From Alopecurus myosuroides (taxonomy: Eukaryota > Streptophyta > Magnoliopsida > Poales > Poaceae), in contig CM054058.1 of the NCBI GenBank assembly GCA_028641055.1, positions 238,748,187 through 238,812,186 on the forward strand: DNA of 64,000 nucleotides, read 5' to 3'. A program made the position numbers and the translations under genes. The number at the start of each line of letters is the position of its first letter. Positions within the stretch are counted from its first letter, which is position 1. Under the pieces are notes generated by a model that was given only the letters and a program-made list of their open reading frames with translations, was not told the DNA's origin and did no database searches. Shown piece after piece: positions 44,062 through 57,760 of this stretch.

Positions 44062-47000
44062 ATCTCCCCCATTTTGGTAATTGATGACAATCCCTTTTTA
44101 CGAGGGTTTATATGATGAATGAAGCAAACATGCTAAACAAGAGCAAGGATGCAATAGCATGGAAAGGCAAATGCTTAAGAACAAAACTAAAGAATAAACC
44201 AAATTCCCTTAAACACTCTAAACTTCTCCCCCATTGGCATCCATTGCCGAAATGGGCAAAAAGGTTAGAAGGCCAATATAGTAAGAGCTCCCCCATAGTG
44301 TATGCATTCCTCATGATATGAGTGAAAACAAGTGCATATCTCCATATATGAATAGATGGAGGGAGATCAAACTATATTGAGGATCCAAATATTTACAAGA
44401 AAAATCAAATTGAAGGATACTTTCACAAAGAAGCAACCAACCAAAGGATCCGAAAAACCGATTGACCAAAATCAATATTTTGATAAGATCAACCAAGTGT
44501 TCTAGAAAATCAAGAGGGAACTCCCCAAGGTACATGCACAATGTTAGATTTGAATTACTATATAGTGTGCACAACATGGAATCATCACTCCCTTATAGAT
44601 AATTTTGAACACAAACAAGTGCAAGCGAATAGATTGGAAAAGAAGCAAAGCAAGTTGCAAACAAACAAAGTTGAGCAATGAAGATCAAGAAGTGACAAAA
44701 AGACTTACTCAACCGAAATAGATGCGTGTGATAGGAAAAACATTTTTTAGGAGACTAATAGGATGATAGAATCATCAACATAGTCTTTCAATATAAGAGG
44801 CACATAGTGCGTATCATGTCTTTCCCATACACACAAACCATCAAAAGAAAAAACACATAGGTCCACAAGCTTTATTAAGATGCAAAAGGAATACCAAAAG
44901 AAAAGCAAAGCTTGTGCCTTTTAGGAACCACCAAGGAATATAAAGCAATAAAAAGTGGTCACTAAAGAAATAGAATACCAATTAAAGATGTAACTATTAT
45001 CGTGTGTATAAATTTCTAAGTGGACAACAATCACAAAGATATATATCCACAAAGAAACATGCACACACAAAATAGGTACAAAGGTGAAGAACATGATATC
45101 CAAGAGAGGTTCATTAATATACCAATAAGATTTTTGCTTGAAAGCAAAGCACTAAGCTTAGTTTAATCTTAAGGGGATATAGATGAACACACAAAACTCA
45201 TCAAAGCATCACAAATATCACAAGGGAAAAGTGATAGTTGGAATGCTTCGATAAAGGTAACGCATATCACAAAAGATTCAAATGGTTTTTGAGAATTTAC
45301 CAATATTGCATATGAGAGACTTCAAGTAGAAGTTACGAGATTAATATACTCGGGATTGGTGAATCATGACAATGACTATAAATATCCCCTTAGTATGTAA
45401 TCATCCCGGCTTACTCATAGTTGCAATTAAGATGCTTTTGATAAGACATTTGCAAGAACCAAATGAAATGCAACAAAAGGAAATCATGCCAAGAAGCAAC
45501 CTACACAAGGTTGAAAGCTAGAAATGTATGCATGAGATAGATACTTGTTACCGAGACGACATTGGTGATGAAGAGGATGCGAGTTTGATAATCATCGAAG
45601 CTTGACTCCTATAATACCATGGTGAGAACACCTTCCTTATGAATGGAGCAAGCAACCAATGTATCTCCATTGTACCTAAAAACAAAATTCAAGTACAAAA
45701 TGGTACCCAAACTCATTGGGTCCGAAGTAGTTAGAACAACTACAATACATAGGACAAACTCCAAATAAATATGTGCATATTAATATGAATTTGAATTTCA
45801 TGCACATCTTAGCCTTTTAGGATTTGATGGAGTTTATCCTATATATTGGATCAACGAAAGTAAGCATGCCAAAATATATACATAGAAAATATGCATGCAC
45901 AAAACTTTCAAGAACCAAAACAAGATACAAATTGGACAAAGAACTAATTAAACCAAGAAGCCACTCACAAGAGTGAAAAGAAAGAGAATTGTCCAAAATA
46001 TATCAAGACCCAAATCAACACATGATTGAGGAAACCAACATAGAGAGGATACCAAAAAAAACATAAAAGAGTGAACAAACCCTCTACACTTTTCATGATA
46101 GCACACAAAGTACCAAGACAAAAAGTGGTTGTCTTCCAAAGAGACAAGTCATTGGGATAACAAACAAATTTAAAGACAACAAGTGTTCAAACGCATATAG
46201 GATAGTTCTTACAATAATAGTGCATTATTTATGATCTTGCATTTGAATACAAAAATGCACACAATGGAATCATTACTTTCCATATATATTATTCAAACAC
46301 TAGTCATGTTTAAATAAAACCAATTAGATGCAATACCAATTTAAAGAATGGTGATCTACTCAATTTAGGATAGCTTCCCCAAGAATAGTGCAACCCAAAG
46401 AAGTATGACTTTGAACACAAGTGCACAAGTATGGGATCATTGATTTTCCTAACTCAAGAAAGCATAAAACAAATTTTGAGTAGAGCAAGGAAGACACAAA
46501 GGAGTTTGAACCAAACAAAATCCTTGGCAAGAAACAAGGCAATATTAGATCAATGGCCAAAGTAACTATGATCAATAAACTTACCACAAATTATTATAAC
46601 TTGTCAAAGACAAGAGATGTATGGAGATATTTCTCGGTGGTAGATTTGTTCACAATCATATTCACAAAACATAAGCATGTGGAAAAAAAGATAGGAATAA
46701 GAAACATGCTTAGATAGAGATTCTTGAAGGCTTCAAATAAAACTAGAAAAAGCAAGGCAACAAGAAACTCTCTTACAAACAAGATACCAAAGAAGAGAGA
46801 CACAAGATATTTTAAGCAAATATGGAACTTGCTTGAGCAACATGCCACTTAGGAATAAGATAACTAGAATATCAACTCTAGGTGGCAATACCTCACATGT
46901 TCACATTTTCTAGGCTTGTAATATGCACATAGCTTATTACTCCCCCATAATGTGATAATCCCTTGAAATCAATAAGAGGCAAAATTAAATTCAACTAGAG

Positions 47001-47510
47001 AAAGTTAATGTACATTTAGAAATGAATTTCTCATGAGAATGACATACCACATAGAGAATAGATAATATTGATATATCAACACTAAGTGGTATTCCTCATG
47101 TACACACATTTTAGGATAGTAAAGTGCAAAGCATATTACTCCCCCAAAATGGGATAGTCCATTAATCTCCCAAAGAGCCAACTAAGATAAGCAATGAAAG
47201 CAATGAAGGCTCAACACAAAGAACACAAGTACATGGAGTGCAAACCAACAAACATAACTAGATTACTCAAGATAGGTGAGTAGGAAGCAAAACATATACA
47301 AACACATGCTAGAAACAAAACTAACATATGCAAGGGAGCAAGCAACTTTCAATGTATATAGATTTAAATACAAGTTACCGCTTGGAGGAACATTGGGTAG
47401 GAGATAGATATAATCCAAGTGACTAGGCTTGAGGAAATATAATTGATGAAGATCCCTTAATTCTTCATGAAATAGCCAAGTCTCCAATGCCCTCCAACAA
47501 CACCTATTGA
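44062..47510 (-). other. Non-coding region replacing pol in element E
   Basis: 3.4 kb, A-rich on the + strand, with only short ORFs. It contains several CTCCCCCAT/A motifs (minus-strand purine tracts) near 44065, 44225, 44288, 46941 and 47141, the first being the terminal one. No trace of pol motifs was seen. Confidence 0.7.
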
Positions 47511-49820
47511 TCAAGTTTGAGCTTGTTGGTCCCCAACCAAGTTGGGTCCTAAGAGGTTAGTCACAATAGGTTTGGCAACCCAAATGGTTCTTTTCTTGAC
47601 ACCACTTTGAGTACCAACATACTTGGCAAACACATTGCCCACATTATCCTTCCGAATGGAATAAACATCATCAATAAGTATAGGGTTGGATAATGTACCA
47701 TTAGTGCATGAAGAAACAAAGTGTCCCTTCTTGCGACAAAGGTAGCAACATCGACTCTTTTCTTTCTTCTCAATGGGCTTCTCAACAAGAGGAGCATTGG
47801 CTTGAGTCTTCTTAGGAGGTGGACGTTGTTCAACTCGTGGTTGAGCATGAGATTGAACAAGAGGCCTCTTCCCTAGTTGCTTCTCACTAAGAGGCTTCTT
47901 CTTCAAAGGGCAAGATCTAACATGGTGCCCTTCAATCTTGCACTTGAAGCAAGTAATCTTGGCCGGATTTTTGGCTTGTTCTTGGCCCTTCTTCTTGTCA
48001 AAAATGGACTTGTTCTTGAGATTGGAGTTGAATCCAAGTCCACTCTTGTCATTGGGAAGTCTTCGCACTCTCAACATCTTGTCAAGTGTGGAACTCCCTT
48101 CATGACACTTTTCCAAGTCTTTCTTCAAAGAAGTGACTTGGGCCTTGAGCTCTTTAATTTCCTCTACATGGTTAGAATCAACACAAGAGCTAGAGGAAGT
48201 AGATGCTTCATTGTTAGAGCAACAAGGCAAGGAAAGCAACTCATCACAAGATGTAGAAACATTATGAGAGGATGAGTTACTAATACTAGAACAAGGCAAT
48301 ATAGCATTAATAGAAGAGATTGTTCTAGTTACTACATGAGGCTCACAAGATGCTACCTTTGTAGTGATAGCCTCAAGAGCTAATTTTAGCTTGGTATGGG
48401 ATGCTAGAAGATCCTCATGAGAGCTAGATAGCTTTTCATGACTCTCTTCCAATTTCCCACACTTGCTAGTCATTAAATCAAGTTGATCCCTTAGCTCAAC
48501 ATTCTCCTTCAAAATAGATGCTTCACAAGATGTGGAGTTAGTAGCACAAGAATCATTAGAAATAGAAGAAGATAACTTGGCAAGCTCATTATTTAACCTA
48601 GAGTTTTCCTCAATTAGATTAGCATTGCCAACAACAAATTGAACCTTTTCATTTTTAAGCACTTTATATTTAGCTTTGGTATGGTCACGTGCTTTAGTGA
48701 GATAGGCTATTTGTTCATTATAGAGCTCCTCGATAGATTCAAGTTTCTCCTCAAGAGTAACTCGGAGCTCATACTCTTCCTCAAGAGACATAGTGAGGGA
48801 TGCCTTTTCATTGGCATCACTTCTTTCAATCTCACCTTTCTTTTCAATGATTTTAGCGCTATAAATAGCAAAAGCCATTATTTCACTAAAAGGAGTGATA
48901 GCTTTACTACCTTTAGGGAGATCTAGAAGAACCAACTCACCCTTCTCCATTAAAGAGACTTCATCCTCAAACTCTCCATATAATATATCCTCATCCTCAT
49001 CATCACAAGATGTAGTGGGTTCCAAAGGTGGAGATACCTTTGAATCCCTAGCCATAAGGCACATATGAGAAATGGATGGCGATGATGAAGATATACTAGA
49101 AGCGCCATTAAGGTCCATGTCTTGTTCCACAAAAAAATGGGATTCCTCTACATTGTTAGCCACACAAGTACTAGAGGAAATGGAAGCATTGTTTTCATGA
49201 AAACAAGACATAGGAAGCATATCATCATGAGATTTAGTTGAACAACTATTACATGATATGCAAGGACTATCAACACTAGCATGTATGGAATTTTGAGTGC
49301 TAGAAGATATTAAGTCCAAAGATAGATCATTGCAATGGGATAGGGATGAAGTATAGTCAATAGCAAATTCACTATCCACAATGCAATTTCTATCACCACT
49401 CACCATATCATTACCTTGTGACAAATCACATGTTGGTGGAGTGGAGAAAGATGTGAACTCATCACGGCCGGAAGTGGATGGAGAACAATCATCCTCAATA
49501 ATATTGGACACATCATATATATCTTGAAGATTTGTCCATAGCTCATGAGCATTCCGAAAAGGCTTGATTGATTCAATAACTACATCGCTCAAAATGCACA
49601 AGAGACCATTAGATACAAGAGTATCGAGATAAGAGTTTTCCTCATCCTCTAAAGATAAATCTTGAGAATCCTTTGGAGGAGGAAAATCCATATCTACAAT
49701 TCTCTTAACATACTTTGGACCCATGTCCTCAAGAAAATTAAGAATGCGAATTTTCCAAACATCATAGTTTCTACCATAGAATATAAAAGCGGGATCATGT
49801 TCTATTTCTCTAAACGACAT
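47511..49820 (-). CDS. gag: Copia-type Gag of element E
   Basis: 769 residues from ATG 49820, just inside the primer binding site. The N-terminus (YDVWKIRILNFLE, then ELWTNLQDIYD) matches copia gag start regions. A Ser-rich middle and long coiled coils (about 345-540) follow. Two CCHC zinc knuckles come next, C-x2-C-x4-H-x4-C at about 624-637 and 691-704. The frame ends after a conserved-looking tail where protease would begin in an autonomous element. It would act in the cytoplasm to package element RNA. The frame is fully open, suggesting recent function. Confidence 0.85.
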   Translation of the reverse strand: MSFREIEHDPAFIFYGRNYDVWKIRILNFLEDMGPKYVKRIVDMDFPPPKDSQDLSLEDEENSYLDTLVSNGLLCILSDVVIESIKPFRNAHELWTNLQDIYDVSNIIEDDCSPSTSGRDEFTSFSTPPTCDLSQGNDMVSGDRNCIVDSEFAIDYTSSLSHCNDLSLDLISSSTQNSIHASVDSPCISCNSCSTKSHDDMLPMSCFHENNASISSSTCVANNVEESHFFVEQDMDLNGASSISSSSPSISHMCLMARDSKVSPPLEPTTSCDDEDEDILYGEFEDEVSLMEKGELVLLDLPKGSKAITPFSEIMAFAIYSAKIIEKKGEIERSDANEKASLTMSLEEEYELRVTLEEKLESIEELYNEQIAYLTKARDHTKAKYKVLKNEKVQFVVGNANLIEENSRLNNELAKLSSSISNDSCATNSTSCEASILKENVELRDQLDLMTSKCGKLEESHEKLSSSHEDLLASHTKLKLALEAITTKVASCEPHVVTRTISSINAILPCSSISNSSSHNVSTSCDELLSLPCCSNNEASTSSSSCVDSNHVEEIKELKAQVTSLKKDLEKCHEGSSTLDKMLRVRRLPNDKSGLGFNSNLKNKSIFDKKKGQEQAKNPAKITCFKCKIEGHHVRSCPLKKKPLSEKQLGKRPLVQSHAQPRVEQRPPPKKTQANAPLVEKPIEKKEKSRCCYLCRKKGHFVSSCTNGTLSNPILIDDVYSIRKDNVGNVFAKYVGTQSGVKKRTIWVAKPIVTNLLGPNLVGDQQAQT

Positions 49821-49860
49821 CGTAATCTCTAGGATGTAAAGCCTAATAAAGAGAGACGAG

Positions 49861-49872
49861 GCTCTGATACCA
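49861..49872 (-). other. Primer binding site of element E
   Basis: The minus strand reads TGGTATCAGAGC, complementary to the 3' end of initiator tRNA-Met, two bases from the LTR. Confidence 0.9.
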
Positions 49873-49874
49873 AT

Positions 49875-52867
49875 TGAACGGACAACGATGTCGCCTAGAG
49901 GGGGGGGGTGAATAGGCGATTAAAACTTTTCCGGTTAAGGCTTGCTAAATGCGGAAATAAACTAGGAGTTTAAATTAACAAGCATACAACCTAAATAATC
50001 TATGGTCAACTAGAGGCACTAACAACTTATGCTAAGCAAGACAAGTAACAAGGTGATAGCAAGATATATAACTTCAAGCTCGAAGGCCATCACAATGTAA
50101 ATTGCATAAGTAAAAAGCTCGGGTATAGAAATAACCGAGGCACACGGAGACGATGATATATTCCCGAGTTCCTCCCACAAAGGGGAGTACGTCTCGTTGG
50201 AGGGGTGTGAGCTCGCCACGAAGGCCTACTCAACGCCACAAAGGCCTCACCCTATTCTCCGATGAACCTCGCCACAAAGGCCTAGTTCACCTTCCACTAT
50301 TGGCAACCTTCAAACCCGAGGCACGCATCCACAACTCAATTGGAGACTCTCGGTGTCACCACAATCTCGGGGCACACATCCACAACTCAATTGGAGGCTC
50401 CCAAGAACACCACAAGTCGTCTAGGGTCCAAGACCCAAGAGTAACAAGCTCACAAACTTTCAACTTCCACGAATCCTCGTGGAGAGAACAAACCGATGCA
50501 ACCGATGCAAATGGCAAGAGCACAAGTGCTCAAATCCTTCACTCTCAAATTCCAACAAAGCAACAAATGCTTAGGGGGGAATAAGAGAGGAAGAACAATG
50601 GAGGAGAAACACCAAGAACTCCAAGATCAAGATCTATTAAGTTTCCCTCACTAAGAAGGAAGATGGATTGGTGGAAATGTAGATCTAGATCTCCTCTCTC
50701 TTTTCCCTCAAAGATATGCAAGAATCATGGGAGGAATTGAGAGAGGGGCAAACTTTCCAATGTCAACAATGGTGGGGGAGAGGGAGAAAAACGTGCTTGG
50801 AAGACTTGGGGACCAATGGGGAAGAAAGCCCCCTTAAATAGGTCCCCACAAAAACTAGCCGTTTTGTGTGCAGTCTGAGCAGGATATTTCGAAATATCCG
50901 GTTCAAAACTGAACAGGAATATCCGGTCCGAAGTGAATAATCCGGTTCAAATAATCCGGTTCACTCCAGTGAGAAATATGGTCCGAAAACTGCCCAAACC
51001 GGAATATCCGGTATGCCCCGAATAATCTGGTTCAAATAATACGGTTCACTCCAGAAAGTTTAGACTCCGGTCCTTAGCCGTTTTCGAGCAAGTGGAGGGA
51101 CAGATGCCAACCGGATATTCCGGTTCCTTGAACCGGAATATCCGCCCCCCCCCCCCCGCAAAACTAACAAAAACAACAACACGAAAACTGCAATAACTTT
51201 TTCATCCGGACTCCGTTTTTGATGATCTTGGGCTCGTTGAAATCACCACAACGAGCACTACAATAATATGCATAGAAACATCATTGTCCAGCAATTAAAG
51301 ATAAAACCAAATGGGGAAAGGTTTTGACCTCTCAAAAAGGAACAACCGGTAAAACCTCCTATATGAAAACACACGTAACTTTTGCGAATGAACTCCGAAC
51401 GGGGTAAATCCAATTGCATTGGAAAGATAATAGCAAGGAGTATACAAATAGAAGTATGGAGAAGTTAACACACATGGAAGGTGTGGGAACATTCTCAAGG
51501 ACGAGCGGAATATTTTCACCACCGAAAACGCAACAAGTTTTTCTTACGAAATCCGTTTTCGAGAAACCAAGGCTTGTCATGAAGATCACGACAAGCACTA
51601 AAACCCAAAGGAGACAAAAGCCAAATAAGAACCAAGAAAGATGATATGCAAAGTATGCAAAGGTATGAGCTCTCCATAACGATTCGATCGAGTTACTCAC
51701 TTGAGAGCCCCTCTTGATAGTACGACTATCTATCCTATAACCCGGTCTCCCAAAGACACGAGACCGGTAAAATAGAAAACCTATCAAGATTATACCTTTG
51801 CCTTGAGCATTCCACTTGAGATAGATGATGACGATCTTTACTCTCTCAAGTTGGATCTTCTTTCTTGATTGCGCTTGCTAGCACAAACTCCGCTTGATGA
51901 AGACTTGCAAGTTGCTCCCCCATACACCATTGTGGGAGAGACTAGCTCCCCCATACACCATTATGGGAGAGACCCTTCGGCAAATCTTCACAAGGCCACA
52001 ATCTCCAAAAGGGTGGCAAGCATCAAGCATAGGATATCTTCTAGATGCTTCACTTGAGCTTCCACGTCAAGCTAGATGACAAACACCGCTTGACGACGAC
52101 ATAGACCATGGGCTATAAGAAATCTTCTTTTTGGTTCATGCCCAAGGAAAGATACCTAACCACACATAGAGATGCGACACACACATATCATGGGTTAGTT
52201 CACAAAGCTATATTGACAATTTCTTACCATACCATGAGATACACAATCCCACTTGGTACAACTTGTAGCTTCGTGTGTTGATCGCTTGATTGATCAACCT
52301 TGTATCTTTGCTTCTCACTTCTAAAGATGATGTCTTGAAGATGATAATGAAAGATCACCTAATCCTTTTCTTCAAGACATACTAGCAATAAGCTCAACTC
52401 AAACCATGACCATTCTTCATATAAATCCATGAAAATAACAATGGCCATCAAGGAAGCTAATAGAGTTCAACACATGAACTCCATTATTTCCTATGGACAA
52501 GATACCATACCATGAGATACACAATCCCACTTGGTACAACTTGTAGCTTCGTGTGTTGATCGCTTGCTTGATCAACCTCGTATCTTTGCTTCTCACTTCT
52601 AAAGATGATGTCTTGAAGATGATAATGAAAGATCACCTAATCCTTTTCTTCAAGACATACTAGCAATAAGCTCAACTCAAACCATGACCATTCTTCATAT
52701 AAATCCATGAAAATAACAATGGCCATCAAGGAAGCTAATAGAGTTCAACACATGAACTCCATTATTTCCTATGGACAAGATCTACAAAGATAACTCAATG
52801 CAAACATTAGTCCATAAGGATTGTCATTAATTACCAAAACCACATATGGGGGAACCATGCACTTTCA
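49875..52867 (-). repeat. 5' LTR of element E
   Basis: 2993 bp with TG...CA ends on the + strand; carries the 278-bp tandem duplication and an extra segment of about 88 bp near 50968-51055 compared with the other LTR. Confidence 0.9.
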
Positions 52868-54215
52868 CCTTTACCTTATTCCACACGTGGTCCTTCAAGT
52901 ATTTGAACGTACCATTTTTCAAGATCCCCACATCCGAAGGCATCCCAAGTACCTCTCATTAAGGGTTTCATTATGGACTTGGAGAATATTTTTAACAACC
53001 ACACGAGCTTGAACTGGGCACTACTTATTGAAAAATATTGATGAATTGTTGTTATTCACCTTTTGACCCGAAGCCTTGTAGTAAATATTCAACGGGTTTG
53101 ACACCTCCTCCGCACCCTGAACACTCGCCTTGAAAAACGACAGGTTATCATATGCAAACACTAGATTGTTCACAAACTGTGCCGTGGCAGCCACCTTGAC
53201 TCTACTTATTTAAGACAACCAAGAACTTTGTTTAAAGAGACATGAGAGGTCCTCTGCTGCTATCAAGAAGAGATAGGATGATATCAGATCTCCCCGTCAT
53301 ATACCCCTTGACGGGTTAAACTCCTCTAATCTGTTACCATTGAACATAACAGAGAAATATACATATCTTACCATCCTTATTATAATGCCGACCCAAGCTT
53401 GATTGAAACATAGATTTATCATCATAGCTTTCAAATAGTACCACTCGACCATGTCATATGCTTTCATCATATCAAGTTCTAGAGCACAATGACAGTCCCT
53501 CTTAGCAATGCCTCTCTTTATGAAGTGTAGACACTCATGTGCCGAAATAATGTTATCCGTGATTAACCTACCCGGGACAAAAGCGGAATTCTCCTTAGAA
53601 ATAATATTGGGCAAAATCAACTTGAGAAGGTTTTCCATTACCTTAGAGGCTATCTTGTATAAGGCACTGATCAAACTTATATGTTAGAATTGTGAAACAA
53701 GCGTCAGGCTAGGTACATTAAGGATGAGAATCAAAATCGTATCATTTATACATTTAGAACTCTGTCCCCCCTTCACGATTTTGAGAACATCCCCCTTCAT
53801 ATCCGGGCCATACACATCGCAATGACGCTGAAAGAAGTGTGTCAGGTAACCATTGGGCCCCGGTGCCTTGCTCGGGAACGTTTGGAATAGCGCCTTCTTT
53901 ACCTTTTCGCCTCTATAAGGAGTAGTGAGGATCAAATTCATATCAGTTGTGACTTTACACATGATTCATAACTCGGTGCATATCATGAACCCCTTCAGAA
54001 GTATAAAGGTAAAATGCCGACGTCAAAGCCTCCATAGCAGTTTTATCTTCAGTCATATTCCTAGTTAGATTAGTCAAAGACTTAATCAGATTTTTCCTCC
54101 TTAGCGCACTTGCACGTTGATGGAAAAAACGTGGTTTTTTTTTTTCACCCGCTGAAAGCCACTCCACACCCTAGACCGTCGTTGCCACATGACCTTTTCT
54201 CGGTTTTTTTTTTTC
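52868..54215 (-). pseudogene. L1-type LINE reverse transcriptase fragment
   Basis: On the minus strand the fragment reads in pieces as plant LINE RT: FFHQRASALRRKNLIKSL (about 54125), KAPGPNGY (about 53870), IISKENSAFVPGRLITDNII (about 53590-53530), ALELDMMKAYD (about 53470), and AAEGLSCL plus an eroded FADD region (about 53230-53130). It ends in YLGMPSDVG (about 52930). Several stops and frameshifts mark it as dead. It is 5' truncated near 54215 and continues at 41150-40614 beyond element E. Confidence 0.85.
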
Positions 54216-54306
54216 TGCATGAAGGTACACATCATGAAGGCCTTCATCACCAAAGCCCTACCCGGGCGCAACTTTTTATTTAGATAAACCTGCGTGTAGA
54301 ACGTGA

Positions 54307-54399
54307 AGCCCACTCATCTGTTCACTTGACCCAGCCCATATGTAATAGCCCAACAGCCCAGCCTTATTTCACTCAAACCCTAAGCCTCCGCTATATAAA
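54307..54399 (+). promoter_or_regulatory. Promoter of the eL42 gene: site II elements, telo-box and TATA box
   Basis: Four AGCCCA sites (site II, TGGGCT on the other strand) stand at 54307-54312, 54333-54338, 54347-54352 and 54355-54360. A telo-box AAACCCTAA follows at 54375-54383 and TATATAAA at 54392-54399. Site II plus telo-box is the known arrangement for plant ribosomal-protein and growth genes, bound by TCP-type factors. Confidence 0.85.
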
Positions 54400-54491
54400 G
54401 TCCCTCTAGCTTCCATCCCGGAGCCCTAGCACGCGCGCCGCCACCTCCCCGTCCTCGCTGCAGCAGACGCCTTCCGGTAGCCGACGCCGAG

Positions 54492-56286
<1,795 letters not shown>

Positions 56287-56624
56287 ATTGCTTTCACCTA
56301 TCTGGAGTCGTGGTGGTCGACAACTTGTCTTGAGGTTTCGATGTTAGGAGTTGAATTGAAACAGACCTTGTCATGTATCCAAACTCCAGTGTTCTGGTAT
56401 TGAAGGGTCGACTTTGCTAAATGAAGTTTTGTAGCTTGAATCCTCTTTCAGTCTTATAATGACTTGTTTTAATATCATGCTGCCGTACTGTAGATCTGAT
56501 GTTCAGTGGCCCTTCCTTGGGGATGCTAGTTTGTTTGGATGGTTGCTTGCACTATATGGTTTAGTTAAAGATTGAACATCTGTGAAAGTTGTCTCGCATC
56601 TCTTACTCTCTATAAGTTTTATGT
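56287..56624 (+). other. 3' UTR and downstream region of the eL42 gene
   Basis: No coding sequence. A clear AATAAA is not visible, so the poly(A) site is not placed. Confidence 0.5.
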
Positions 56625-56694
56625 ACTCCCTCCGATCCACAATAAGTGTCCTGACCCTTTTTTTTCCGGATCTATATGTGCCGACTTTTTTTAA
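56625..56694. repeat. Stowaway-like MITE end
   Basis: TACTCCCTCCGATCCACAAT is the typical left end of a Stowaway MITE (TA, then CTCCCTCCG). The element is interrupted or truncated by the Tourist-like insertion at 56695; no matching right end was found. Confidence 0.5.
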
Positions 56695-56981
56695 GGCTGG
56701 TGCCAATGCACCGCCCCACTCTCGCCTCGCCACGTCAGATTCACTCTCACCTCACTCTCGCCCCACAGTGCACGGGCTGTAGTGCCACTCACACTTCTCT
56801 CGTCCCCACTAGCCCCTCTCTTGCCCCGCTCTCGCCAGCGCGGGCTGTAAGCCGGGCGGTAGCCCGCTGTCGCCGGGCGAGCCTGCTGCCGCCCGCCCCA
56901 CGCCTATTGCCCGCGCTCTCGCCCCGTCCCGGGCGATAGGCGCTCCTCTCGCCCGCTGTGTAGCCCGCGTTGGCACCAGCC
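56695..56981. mobile_element. GC-rich Tourist/Harbinger-like MITE
   Basis: 287 bp with 15-bp terminal inverted repeats (GGCTGGTGCCAATGC, 14 of 15 matching) and TAA on both sides (56692-56694, 56982-56984), the 3-bp duplication of PIF/Harbinger elements. The interior is made of GCCCG/CTCGCC-type repeats. No transposase is present. Confidence 0.75.
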
Positions 56982-57242
56982 TAAGGCATGACAATATAGA
57001 GAAGTTTTATTCGAAGTACTGCATGGTTGATTTACACGCTAGTGCGGTTAGGATGCCTTCGGATTATAATGGTATCCGATTTCTGCTCAACACTTGAGAG
57101 AATATGCATGTAAGTGAGACCTGTGCTCCAGCACTTTGTGTAGCACTGGACACCATTTGGAGATTTACTCGGTTGGATTATTGAGACCCCATTTTGCAAT
57201 TGTTCTGTGAATTCTGTTTTTTTACACGCACAGGTTCAACTA

Positions 57243-57707
57243 CTCCCTCATTCTCAAAATAATTGTCTCCAAGTTGGACAGAAATGAATGTATCTTATAC
57301 TAGAATACGTGATACATCTACTTTTATTCAACTTTGAGACAATTTTTTTTTTTGATGCTGTCACCGGGGGGGAAAGTCTACCCACCTGAATTTTACTGAT
57401 AGAAATTTTTAGGAGTTACATAGAGAGAGATGTGCACGCCACAAATCGACGGCTACTCTTTGTTCCGTTTTTTTGAAACGGTGAGACCACAGAGTGAGAT
57501 CCTGTATAATATTACAGACCGTGAGGAAGGTGGGTTGGTCGACGGAGCGAAAGACCATGGCGTTCCTGGCGTCCCAAATTTTCCATAGGACAATCAAAGC
57601 AACTTCGGGCCAAATGATGGATGAAAGGTTAGCTGGTGGTGGAAGGTTCCAAACACCTGCAACCGTGGTAGGGGGGGAGACAATTATTTTGAGATGGAGG
57701 GAGTGCA
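57243..57707. mobile_element. Stowaway MITE carrying a LINE insertion
   Basis: Ends at 57243-57269 (CTCCCTCATTCTCAAAATAA start) and 57681-57707 are inverted copies of about 27 bp. TA precedes the left end. Without the LINE (57345-57676) and one copy of the duplication the MITE is about 124 bp. Confidence 0.7.
57345..57676 (-). mobile_element. 5'-truncated LINE insertion
   Basis: 332 bp flanked by the 9-bp duplication GAGACAATT (57336-57344 and 57677-57685), with a T-run at its left end, the poly(A) tail of a minus-strand LINE. The minus strand encodes the C-terminal end of a plant LINE protein (VLWKIWDARNAMVF, then LWSHR), about 99 residues open from 57708 to 57409. Confidence 0.8.
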
Positions 57708-57720
57708 AGATTGCCTAATA

Positions 57721-57760
57721 CTCCCTCCATCCTAGAACATAAGATGTCATGACAACCAAT
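57721..57760. repeat. Second Stowaway-like end
   Basis: TACTCCCTCCATCCTAGAACATAAG is a Stowaway-type left terminus, and no right terminus was found nearby. The following 300 bp hold nothing recognised. Confidence 0.4.

Larger units (their letters stand above)
41151..52867 (-). mobile_element. Gag-only, Sirevirus-like copia element E (non-autonomous)
   Basis: Complete 11.7-kb element, with LTRs of 2911 bp (41151-44061) and 2993 bp (49875-52867), the target duplication CCTTT (41146-41150 and 52868-52872), and, on the minus strand, a primer binding site TGGTATCAGAGC (49872-49861) next to the 5' LTR. A polypurine tract AAAATGGGGGAGAT adjoins the 3' LTR. The only long gene is gag; protease, integrase, RT and RNase H are missing. 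About 25 substitutions between LTRs were counted by eye. The Sirevirus assignment rests on PBS, repeated purine tracts and long coiled-coil gag. Confidence 0.87.

Noticed and set aside
54375..54383. Interstitial telomere repeat
   Set aside because: Only one AAACCCTAA unit, placed next to site II elements, so it is a telo-box of the promoter.
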